A stretch of DNA of 64,000 nt from Streptomyces althioticus (lineage in GTDB: Bacteria; Actinomycetota; Actinomycetes; Streptomycetales; Streptomycetaceae). The position numbers were made by a program, and so were the translations under genes. Below the pieces are notes generated by a model that did not search any database, was not told the origin of the DNA, and worked only from the letters and a program-made list of their open reading frames with translations. Location of the stretch: the NCBI GenBank assembly GCA_014649355.1, contig BMSW01000016.1, forward strand, positions 62,001-126,000, in the 5' to 3' direction. This document shows, piece after piece, positions 40,727-46,463 of this stretch (position 1 is the stretch's first letter; every line of letters begins with the position of its first letter).

Positions 40727-41257
40727 ATGGCAGACCATCTGGAAGCATCCGTCACTCTGCCGAGCGATCCCGCCTCGGTCTCCGCCGCGCGGGCCCATGT
40801 GGCGAGTGCGCTGGCGGAATGGGGGCTGCCACCGGACGCCGAACTCTGCGACACCGTGCGGCTGATCGTCTCCGAGCTGGCGACCAACGCGGTGCAGCAC
40901 ACCTTCGGCCAGTCGCCCACGTTCACGGTGGACGTCGTCCTGGTCCGCGACGAGCGGGTGCACATCGGGGTGACGGACAGCCACCCCCGGTTCCCCAAGC
41001 GGCTCCCCGCGGCGGTCCAGCAGGACAACGGGCGGGGCCTGGTCATCATCCGCTGGCTCACCGCGGAGTGCGGGGGCCGGCTGAGAATCCGGCCGACCCG
41101 CGAGGGAGGCAAGACGGTCGCCGTCGAACTTCCGTGGCCCGCCGCCACCGTGCAGCCCGCCACGGTGCAGCCCGCCACCGTGCAGGCCCCTACCGTTCAG
41201 CCCGTCACCGTCCAGCCGCCCGAGACGGTCATCGCGGCGGTGCAGCAGGAGCCGTGA
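40727..41257 (+). CDS. Anti-sigma-factor-type ATP-binding protein (HATPase_c_2) with TVQP repeats
   Basis: A 176-residue RsbW-like ATPase. Residues about 10-135 hold the Bergerat fold: the N-box V-S-E-L-A-T-N-A-V-Q-H-T, the G1-type V-T-D-S-H-P and the D-N-G-R-G-L-V-I-I segment. Such solo ATPases bind sigma factors or partner regulators and accompany WhiJ/DUF397 pairs in Streptomyces. The last 40 residues are a repeat of x-T-V-Q-P units with no family counterpart that I know. ATG 40727 places the fold at residue 10; a longer start from 40592 would lie inside the palindrome and is less likely. Confidence 0.83.
   Translation: MADHLEASVTLPSDPASVSAARAHVASALAEWGLPPDAELCDTVRLIVSELATNAVQHTFGQSPTFTVDVVLVRDERVHIGVTDSHPRFPKRLPAAVQQDNGRGLVIIRWLTAECGGRLRIRPTREGGKTVAVELPWPAATVQPATVQPATVQAPTVQPVTVQPPETVIAAVQQEP
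41144..41218 (+). repeat. Five 15-bp in-frame tandem repeats (x-T-V-Q-P units)
   Basis: Five consecutive 15-bp units, each encoding a variant of A-T-V-Q-P, make up the C-terminal tail of the ATPase. The first three are nearly identical in DNA, indicating recent slippage or unequal exchange. Confidence 0.85.
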
Positions 41258-41309
41258 CGTCGCGTCACCATCCATGCGGGCCCGAATGAAGCCGTGACGG
41301 ACGGCGTGC

Positions 41310-41355
41310 GGGGCCCGGGGCGGTCGTCGCCCTGAGGGCGGCCCCGCCGGGCCCC
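41310..41355. terminator. Nested hairpin between ATPase and NlpC/P60 genes
   Basis: Outer arms GGGGCCCGG (41310-41318) and CCGGGCCCC (41347-41355) enclose an inner stem CGCCC-TGA-GGGCG (41328-41340). It lies between convergent genes in an otherwise featureless 134-bp gap. Confidence 0.6.
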
Positions 41356-41391
41356 TGCGGGACGCCACGCGGGCGCCGCCGCCTCCGCCCG

Positions 41392-41865
41392 TCACTTCAC
41401 ACGGCCGTACCAGACGCTGTTGGTCCAGATCTTCTGCAGCCGCACCACGTCCCCGGTCTTCGGGGCGTGCCAGATCTTGTTCTTACCGGCGTAGATACCG
41501 ACGTGGTACACGTAGCTGCCGGAGTGGAAGAACACCAGGTCCCCGGCCTTACGGCTGCTCTTGGAGATGTGGCGCGTCTTGTTGTACTGCTGGGCGGCCG
41601 TGCGGGGGAGCTTCTTCCCCGCCTTCTTGAACGAGTACAGCGTCAGGCCCGAGCAGTCGAACCGGTTCGGTCCGGTCGCCCCCCACGCGTACGGCGCCCC
41701 CTTCTTGGACGCCGCGACCTTCAGGGCCTTGCTGCCCACGGTCGCCGCGGCGGCCTCCCCGGCCGCTCCCGGTACCACGATCGAGCCGCCCACGGCGGCG
41801 AGGGTGAGGGCCGAGGCCGTGCCGGCCCGGGCCATGAGAGACGGGACACGATTGAGCGCACTCAT
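41392..41865 (-). CDS. Secreted NlpC/P60 peptidoglycan endopeptidase
   Basis: A 157-residue exported protein. A Sec signal spans about residues 10-41 (hydrophobic core L-T-L-A-A-V-G-G-S-I-V-V, cleavage likely near A-A-A-A). The NlpC/P60 domain follows: the catalytic cysteine in R-F-D-C-S-G-L-T-L-Y, D-L-V-F-F, and the histidine in Y-H-V-G-I-Y. The enzyme should cut stem-peptide bonds during cell-wall remodelling. The start is read from a GAAGGG ribosome-binding site that itself lies in the 3' end of a ydaO-type c-di-AMP riboswitch, linking expression to this second messenger, as for other Streptomyces cell-wall hydrolases. Confidence 0.9.
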   Translation of the reverse strand: MSALNRVPSLMARAGTASALTLAAVGGSIVVPGAAGEAAAATVGSKALKVAASKKGAPYAWGATGPNRFDCSGLTLYSFKKAGKKLPRTAAQQYNKTRHISKSSRKAGDLVFFHSGSYVYHVGIYAGKNKIWHAPKTGDVVRLQKIWTNSVWYGRVK

Positions 41866-41871
41866 GCGCAA

Positions 41872-42008
41872 CCCTTCGTCAGCCGCCTGTGAAGGATGAC
41901 CTGTCGGATTCGGGCTGGCGAAGTAGCCCGGCCGCTGACGCGGCTTCACCCCAAGGGCTGCTCGGGACGCGCACTGCGCGCGTACCGGCGACCCGTCGTG
42001 CTTGGGTC
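41872..42008 (-). ncRNA. ydaO/yuaA-type c-di-AMP riboswitch
   Basis: Reading the minus strand, conserved blocks occur in order: ACGGGTCGCCGG (around 41985-41997), GGGGTGAAGCCG (41941-41952), TTCGCCAGCCCGAATCCG (within 41902-41922) and GGCGGCTGACGAAGGG (41872-41887). These match the ydaO motif that precedes cell-wall hydrolase genes in actinobacteria and that senses c-di-AMP as an OFF signal. The last block contains the GAAGGG ribosome-binding site of the NlpC/P60 gene, only 6 nt from its ATG. Boundaries are approximate; identity is from motif recall. Confidence 0.82.
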
Positions 42009-42381
42009 CTCCACTCCTGCCGATCCACTCCTGTCGACCGGTCATCCGGGCGGCGGCAGGACTCGGCGTCCGCCCGGATCGCCCCGCCGCGGCGGCGGGG
42101 TCTTGTCGTCAGTCAGGGATCTTGGCCCATGGCGCGAGCGATTTCCCAACGGAACGGGGGGTTTGTGTTGTTACTCACCACTCACCCGTTCGGGTGGACA
42201 GCTGTTCGTTCGACTCGCCGTCAAGAGGGCGTGTGAGGCCAGGACCAGGGGTGGAATGGTCAATTCCGCCCTTCGGTGAGGGTGGGCGTGCAAGTTCGAC
42301 GGCCTCAAAAAAGGAGGTTCGTCTACGCCGGACGGGGGTAAGCCGTTCGGTCCGTTTCAACTCGTCGTGGGGTGTGCCGTC
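42009..42381. other. Non-coding stretch upstream of the riboswitch
   Basis: No gene is visible in these 370 bp. It holds a hairpin CCCCGCCG/CGGCGGGG (42082-42100), a short palindrome CACCCG-TT-CGGGTG (42183-42196), an inverted repeat GGAAT-GGTCA-ATTCC (42253-42267), and AAAAAAGGAGG (about 42306-42316) with no start codon at usable distance. The promoter of the riboswitch RNA should lie in its left half; I cannot place it securely. Confidence 0.5.
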
Positions 42382-42409
42382 GAGCGGGCCCGTCGCTCCG
42401 GGCCCGCTC
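42382..42409 (-). terminator. Terminator of the ClpP-like operon
   Basis: GAGCGGGCCCG (42382-42392) and its exact complement (42399-42409) form an 11-bp stem with a 6-nt loop, starting 3 bp past the stop of the 101-residue protein gene. Confidence 0.7.
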
Positions 42410-42411
42410 CG

Positions 42412-42717
42412 TCAACGCCCCGTCCGCGGCGGCAGCGTGACCCTGGCCGTGCGCCGCTCGCCGTCCAGCACCCGCAGGGCGCGCGCCAGGGTCTCGGCGC
42501 ACAGCTCGCTCTCGCCGCGCCGGTGCATCAGGGTCAGCGCGTCACGCAGCGCGACCGCCTTGCCGACCAGCGCCTGGGCGGCCCGCAGGCTCCGGTAGGT
42601 GTCGCCGCCCTGGGCCGGGTTGACCCGGCCGAGCAGGTCGACGACCTCCAGGTAACGGTCGATCAGCTCGGCCTCCGCCCGGGTCAGCGCGGGCAGCGGC
42701 GGCAGTTCGGGCAGCAT
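42412..42717 (-). CDS. 101-residue helical protein coupled to the ClpP-like gene
   Basis: I do not recognise a family. The protein looks all-helical (T-R-A-E-A-E-L-I-D-R-Y-L-E-V-V-D-L-L, then Y-R-S-L-R-A-A-Q-A-L-V and L-A-R-A-L-R-V-L-D) with proline-rich ends, and has one cysteine. Its GAGGTGA ribosome-binding site contains the TGA stop of the ClpP-like gene 7 bp upstream, so the two are translationally coupled, and a shared terminator follows. By position it could be an adaptor, chaperone or regulator of the inactive ClpP-like protein; that is inference only. Confidence 0.75.
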   Translation of the reverse strand: MLPELPPLPALTRAEAELIDRYLEVVDLLGRVNPAQGGDTYRSLRAAQALVGKAVALRDALTLMHRRGESELCAETLARALRVLDGERRTARVTLPPRTGR

Positions 42718-42724
42718 CGTCGGC

Positions 42725-43330
42725 TCACCTCGCGCCGGTCGCGGTACGGGCAGCGCGGTGGTGCGGCACGATCCGGTCGGCGAGGCCGTGATCCACGGCG
42801 GCCTGCGCGTCCAGGACGAGGTCCCGCTCCAGGTCGGCCCGCACCCGGTCCACGGGCCGGCCGGTGTGCCTCGCCAGCATCTCTTCCGTGCGGGCCCTGA
42901 TCCGGGCCAGCTCCTCGGCCCGGATCGCCAGATCGCTCGCGCTGCCCTCCACCGGCTCCGTGAGGGCGGGCTGACGGAGCACCAGCCGGGAGCCGGGCAG
43001 GACGTACCGCTTCCCCGGCGTGCCGGCGGCCAGCAGCAGCGCTGCCGTCCCCTCCGCGCGGCCCAGGCAGACCGTCTCGACGTCGCAGGTGACGTACGTC
43101 AGGGCGTCGTGCAGGGCGGACATGGCGTGGAAGGGGCCTCCGGGGGAGTTCAGGTACAGCGAGATGTCGCGGTCCGGGGCGTGGTGCTCGAGGTACATGA
43201 GCTGGGCCGTCACGTCGTTCACCGCGGCCTCGTCGATCCGCGTGCCCAGGACGACGATCCGCTCCTCCAGCAGTCGCTCGTACGGGTCGGAGGTCCGGTG
43301 CCCCGAGGGGCGGACGGGCGGTCGCGTCAT
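42725..43330 (-). CDS. ClpP-family protein lacking catalytic Ser and His (pseudo-protease)
   Basis: A 201-residue ClpP homologue. The fold is clear: Y-L-N-S-P-G-G (oxyanion region), A-G-T-P-G-K-R-Y-V-L-P and E-R-D-(x)8-H-G-L-A-D. At the nucleophile position, where ClpP has A-A-S-M, this protein reads A-E-G-T (G94 in place of Ser), and where ClpP has M-H-Q the sequence is L-R-Q (R119 in place of His). Only the aspartate (D170) remains. It should not hydrolyse peptides but could assemble into mixed ClpP rings or bind Clp ATPases. GGAGGG precedes the ATG; the gene is divergent from an orphan Phd-type antitoxin and coupled to a 101-residue protein. Confidence 0.88.
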   Translation of the reverse strand: MTRPPVRPSGHRTSDPYERLLEERIVVLGTRIDEAAVNDVTAQLMYLEHHAPDRDISLYLNSPGGPFHAMSALHDALTYVTCDVETVCLGRAEGTAALLLAAGTPGKRYVLPGSRLVLRQPALTEPVEGSASDLAIRAEELARIRARTEEMLARHTGRPVDRVRADLERDLVLDAQAAVDHGLADRIVPHHRAARTATGAR

Positions 43331-43361
43331 GGTGCCCTCCTGTCTCGTTGTCTGTAAAAAA

Positions 43362-43388
43362 TGTACAGGACGTACGTGACGTTATGAT
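43362..43388 (+). promoter_or_regulatory. Leaderless promoter of the Phd-type gene with palindromic operator
   Basis: TATGAT (43383-43388, 5 of 6 to consensus) ends 6 nt before the ATG. Upstream, ACGTACGT (43370-43377) is a perfect palindrome and GTAC occurs twice, spaced 9 bp, around it; TGTACA (43362-43367) may act as -35. The palindrome is a candidate binding site for the antitoxin. Confidence 0.5.
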
Positions 43389-43394
43389 GGCCGT

Positions 43395-43673
43395 ATGGCT
43401 TACGAGATTCCGGTGACCCAGGCCAGGGCCGAGCTCGCCGACCTGATCAACCGCGTGGTGTACGGCGGTGAGCGAGTCGTCGTGACCCGTCACGGGAAGC
43501 CGCTCGTCGCCCTCGTCTCAGCGGACGACCTGCGACGACTGGAGGAAGCCGAGGGTGCGGGCGAGACGCCGGTGATCAGCACGGTGACGGGCGTACGCGA
43601 GGTCGCGTCCGCCCCCCGCGAACACGGCCGCTTCGGCATCGCGGCGGAGCACAGGGGGGTGGCGGGTTCCTGA
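43395..43673 (+). CDS. Phd/YefM-type antitoxin, orphan
   Basis: A 92-residue protein whose first 55 residues (I-P-V-T-Q-A-R-A-E-L-A-D-L-I-N-R-V, then V-V-V-T-R-H-G-K-P-L-V-A-L-V-S-A-D-D-L) are a typical Phd/YefM DNA-binding domain. The C-terminal third, which would bind a toxin, is short and unlike known partners. No toxin follows: 260 bp of non-coding DNA with a strong terminator lies downstream. It may be an independent repressor, perhaps of the divergent clpP-like operon whose start is 64 bp away. Expression is probably leaderless. Confidence 0.85.
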   Translation: MAYEIPVTQARAELADLINRVVYGGERVVVTRHGKPLVALVSADDLRRLEEAEGAGETPVISTVTGVREVASAPREHGRFGIAAEHRGVAGS

Positions 43674-43877
43674 CCGCCGGCACCCCGCCTGCACGCCCTG
43701 GCTGCGGCCATGCGTGCGGCCCGTCGGGCCGTCGCTCCCCGGTCACGCCCACCTGGGCCGGCCCGGCGGCACGACTGCCCGCGACCGCGCGGGGCGGGGC
43801 CCATGTCGCCCCGGGCCCGGCGGAGGGGCCCGTGACCGGCCGACGTTTCCTCGATGCGGGGCGCCCGCGGATGTCGA

Positions 43878-43915
43878 ACCGCGCACCCCCGTCCGCTACA
43901 GCGGGGGTGCGCGGT
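43878..43915. terminator. Bidirectional terminator between Phd-type and ABC-2-like genes
   Basis: A 14-bp stem, core CCGCGCACCCCCG (43879-43891) with its exact complement (43902-43914) and a 10-nt loop, between convergent genes. The rest of the 43674-43932 gap shows nothing I can assign. Confidence 0.8.
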
Positions 43916-43932
43916 CGTACAGGGGCGGTTCG

Positions 43933-44934
43933 TCAGCCCGCCAAGGCCGGTTCGCGGTCCGCCGTGTGGGTGGCAGGTGCCGTACGCCCACGTACCGCGT
44001 GGCCCACCAGCACCGTCCCCAGCCCCAGCACCGCCCACCACGTCAGCGTGAGCGCGGGTCCCGCCGCCGACGCCCCGTCGAAGAAGGCGACCGAGCGCAG
44101 GAGCGACACTCCCGCCCCCGGCGGCAGCCACTGGCCGATCACTCCGGCCGGCTCGGGCAGCATCTCCGGGGCGGACGCCGCCCCCGCGAACGGGTTGCCG
44201 ATCAGCATCATCAGCAGGGCGCCGAGCCCGAGACCGGGCCGTCCCAGCAGGGCCGCGAGGCCCGCGACCGCCCCGCTCACCGCCAGCGTGGCCAGCGCGA
44301 ACGTCCCCGCCACGGCCCACCAGTTACCCGGCAGGGCGTCCAGCCAGCTGTGCGACAGGGCGGCGGCGACCCCGCCGACCAGCGCCGCCGACCCGGCCAG
44401 CGCGCCCACCGCGACAAGGCCCCGCAGCCCGAGCAGCGTCACCGCCACCCCCGCGCCGATCCCGGCCAGCGCCAGCGGCAGCACGCTCGTGCTCAGCACC
44501 GCCCCGCGTGGATCGCTCGCCGGGGCCGGCACCACGTCCTCCGTGGCGATCTCCTGGCCGGAGGCAGCAGCCTGATGCGCGACCGCCTGCTGGAGCAGCT
44601 GCGCCACCGCCGGGCCCGCCGCGGACGCGGTCAGCAGCTTCGGGCCCTCCGGCGTCACCACGACCGCCCCGTACACCTCCCGGTCCTCGATCGCGTCCCG
44701 CGCCCCGGCCTCGTCGGCGTACCGATGGAGGTCGAACGCGCCCTCCCGCTGCTCCAGCCGCTCCGCGACCGGTGCCGTGGCGGCCGGCGGGCCGGCCACG
44801 CCGAGCGGCAGGTCGCGCGGTGCCGTGCGCGCCGCGGGCCAGGCGAAGGCCCACAGGGCCAACGCCACCAGCGTCGGGATCAGCACCAGGACGGCCGCGA
44901 TCCGCCGGTGCGTCGGCAGGGACGTGGGAGACAT
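43933..44934 (-). CDS. ABC-2/YhgE-Pip-like membrane protein
   Basis: A 333-residue membrane protein. One N-terminal span (about 10-32: A-A-V-L-V-L-I-P-T-L-V-A-L-A-L-W-A) precedes an extracytoplasmic domain (about 35-150, with A-V-V-V-T-P-E-G), then about five spans to the C-terminus. This layout matches YhgE/Pip-type and ABC-2 exporters, some of which work in type VII secretion or drug efflux; no ATPase gene is adjacent. GAGGAG precedes ATG 44934. It is divergent from a TetR repressor and its 5' region carries a 19-bp repeat that probably binds that repressor. Confidence 0.8.
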   Translation of the reverse strand: MSPTSLPTHRRIAAVLVLIPTLVALALWAFAWPAARTAPRDLPLGVAGPPAATAPVAERLEQREGAFDLHRYADEAGARDAIEDREVYGAVVVTPEGPKLLTASAAGPAVAQLLQQAVAHQAAASGQEIATEDVVPAPASDPRGAVLSTSVLPLALAGIGAGVAVTLLGLRGLVAVGALAGSAALVGGVAAALSHSWLDALPGNWWAVAGTFALATLAVSGAVAGLAALLGRPGLGLGALLMMLIGNPFAGAASAPEMLPEPAGVIGQWLPPGAGVSLLRSVAFFDGASAAGPALTLTWWAVLGLGTVLVGHAVRGRTAPATHTADREPALAG

Positions 44935-44950
44935 GAGGGGCTCCTCTAAA

Positions 44951-44969
44951 AAGAAGGATCGTTCGTTTT
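44951..44969. promoter_or_regulatory. TetR operator copy 1 (permease side)
   Basis: A 19-bp sequence, AAGAAGGATCGTTCGTTTT, with a GAA-N6-TTC core (44953-44964), sits just upstream of the permease ribosome-binding site. It recurs with two mismatches at 45009-45027. Confidence 0.65.
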
Positions 44970-45008
44970 TGGCTCGCCCACACCGTCCCGCCATCTCCCT
45001 CCCTTGTC

Positions 45009-45027
45009 AAGAAGGAATGTTCGTTTT
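45009..45027. promoter_or_regulatory. TetR operator copy 2 (regulator side)
   Basis: AAGAAGGAATGTTCGTTTT, 17 of 19 identical to copy 1 and in the same orientation, 58 bp away and 13 bp before the tetR ATG. The duplicated A/T-rich sites point to coordinated repression of both genes. Confidence 0.65.
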
Positions 45028-45039
45028 AAGTTGGCGACC

Positions 45040-45660
45040 ATGGCTCGCGTATCCCAGCAACACCTCGACGCCCGCCGTCGGCAGATCCTCGACGGCGCCG
45101 CGGTCTGCTTCGCCCGCAACGGCTTCCACGCCACGTCGATGCAGGACGTGCTGAAGGAGGTGGACCTCTCCGCCGGCGCCGTCTACCGGTACTTCAGCGG
45201 CAAGGAGGAGCTGATCGCGGCCATCGCCTCCGAGGTGCTCGAGACGGTGCGCGGCACCCTGGAGCAGGCGGCCCGGGAGAGCCCGCCGCCCACCCCCGAC
45301 GTGCTGGTGCCGCGCGCCCTGGCGACGATGCGTGAACTGCGGCCGGCGACCCTGGACACGGGGGAGTGGCTGTTCCCGCGGCTGATGATCCAGGTGTGGA
45401 CCGAGTCCACCCGCAATCCGCAGCTGACGGCCGTGCTGGCCGACGGCTACGCCAAGATCCGCACGGCGTGGAGCGGCATGGCGCAGAGCTACAAGGACGC
45501 CGGACTCCTGCCCGAGGACGCCGACGTGGACGCGATGGCCCGCGCGATGATCGCGCTCGTGCAGGGATTCGCCGCCCAGATGGCCCTGTTCGGCGACATC
45601 CCGCCGCAGACGCTCGCCGACGGCACCCGCGCCCTGATGGCCATCGACCGCGCCACGTGA
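45040..45660 (+). CDS. TetR-family transcriptional repressor
   Basis: A 206-residue regulator with a standard TetR helix-turn-helix (R-R-R-Q-I-L-D-G-A-A-V-C-F-A-R-N-G-F, then T-S-M-Q-D-V-L-K-E-V-D-L-S-A-G-A-V-Y-R-Y-F, residues about 10-58) and an all-helical ligand domain to the end. It is divergent from an ABC-2-like membrane protein; two near-identical 19-bp sites lie between, so the pair is a classical drug-responsive repressor and efflux system. ATG 45040 is chosen because an earlier in-frame start would lie inside the operator. Confidence 0.9.
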   Translation: MARVSQQHLDARRRQILDGAAVCFARNGFHATSMQDVLKEVDLSAGAVYRYFSGKEELIAAIASEVLETVRGTLEQAARESPPPTPDVLVPRALATMRELRPATLDTGEWLFPRLMIQVWTESTRNPQLTAVLADGYAKIRTAWSGMAQSYKDAGLLPEDADVDAMARAMIALVQGFAAQMALFGDIPPQTLADGTRALMAIDRAT

Positions 45661-45717
45661 GGCGCCTGGGCCGGGCCGGCCGCGGCCGACACGGACGGCC
45701 GAACCGGGCGCCGCGCG

Positions 45718-45750
45718 GTTAACGTCCTCGAAACGCCGCCCGGCTAGCCT
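45718..45750 (+). promoter_or_regulatory. GlnR-like box and -10 of the urease operon
   Basis: TTAAC (45719-45723), six nt, then GAAAC (45730-45734) fits the a-site/b-site pair of a GlnR box (TnAC-n6-GAAAC). A TAGCCT box at 45745-45750 could be the -10, so bound GlnR would overlap the -35. Nitrogen control of urease by GlnR is established in Streptomyces. Confidence 0.55.
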
Positions 45751-45836
45751 CCGGGTCCACGCCACCGGGGATCCTTCCCGTGGCCGCGGCCACCGGGCCC
45801 CGCACGGCCCGGAGCGAGGACGGTGAGGTGGATGCC

Positions 45837-46139
45837 GTGCAACTGACCCCGCACGAGCAGGAGAGGCTGCTCATCCATGTGGCGGCCGACGTCGCGGCGA
45901 AGCGCCGCGACCGCGGTTTGAAGCTCAATCACCCGGAGGCGGTCGCCCTCATCACCTCGCACCTCCTCGAGGGCGCCCGCGACGGCCGCACCGTCGCCGA
46001 GCTGATGGCGTCCGGGCGGAAGGTGCTCACCAGGGACGACGTCATGGAAGGCGTCCCCGAGATGATCCCCGACGTGCAGGTGGAGGCCACCTTCCCGGAC
46101 GGCACCAAGCTCGTCACCGTCCACGACCCCATCGTCTGA
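45837..46139 (+). CDS. ureA: Urease subunit gamma
   Basis: A 100-residue structural subunit, Q-L-T-P-H-E-Q-E-R-L-L-I-H-V-A-A at the start and V-Q-V-E-A-T-F-P-D-G-T-K-L-V-T-V at the end, exactly the UreA pattern and length. GTG 45837 is preferred over upstream GTGs because GAGGTGG lies 7 nt before it and the protein then starts at the conserved position. It opens the operon ureABC-F-G-D; ureB follows after 12 bp. A GlnR-like box lies about 100 bp upstream. Confidence 0.95.
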   Translation: MQLTPHEQERLLIHVAADVAAKRRDRGLKLNHPEAVALITSHLLEGARDGRTVAELMASGRKVLTRDDVMEGVPEMIPDVQVEATFPDGTKLVTVHDPIV

Positions 46140-46151
46140 CGGAGGAGCGCC

Positions 46152-46463
46152 GTGACACCCGGAGAGATCCTGTTCGCCGAGGGCCCGATCGTCTACAACG
46201 AGGGCCGCGGGACCACCCGCCTGACCGTCCTCAACGCGGCCGACCGGCCCGTGCAGGTCGGCTCGCACTACCACTTCGCCGAGGCCAACCCGGGCCTGGA
46301 GTTCGACCGTGCCGCGGCCCGCGGCAAGCGGCTCGACGTCCCCGCGGGCACCGCCGTACGGTTCGAGCCCGGTATCCCCGTCGAGGTCGCGCTGGTGCCG
46401 CTGGCCGGGACGCGGACCGTGCCCGGGCTGCGCGGGGAGACGGGGGGCGCGCTCGATGCCTGA
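46152..46463 (+). CDS. ureB: Urease subunit beta
   Basis: A 103-residue structural subunit with P-G-E-I-L-F-A-E-G-P-I, the conserved V-G-S-H-Y-H-F-A-E-A-N block and R-F-E-P-G-I-P-V-E-V. It starts with GTG at 46152 after a GGAGG, 12 bp past ureA, and overlaps ureC by 8 bp. Together with UreA and UreC it makes the (alpha-beta-gamma)3 enzyme core. Confidence 0.95.
   Translation: MTPGEILFAEGPIVYNEGRGTTRLTVLNAADRPVQVGSHYHFAEANPGLEFDRAAARGKRLDVPAGTAVRFEPGIPVEVALVPLAGTRTVPGLRGETGGALDA

Noticed and set aside
42306..42316. AAAAAAGGAGG as a ribosome-binding site of a missed small gene
   Set aside because: No start codon lies within 5-12 nt and the sequence beyond has no sustained frame.
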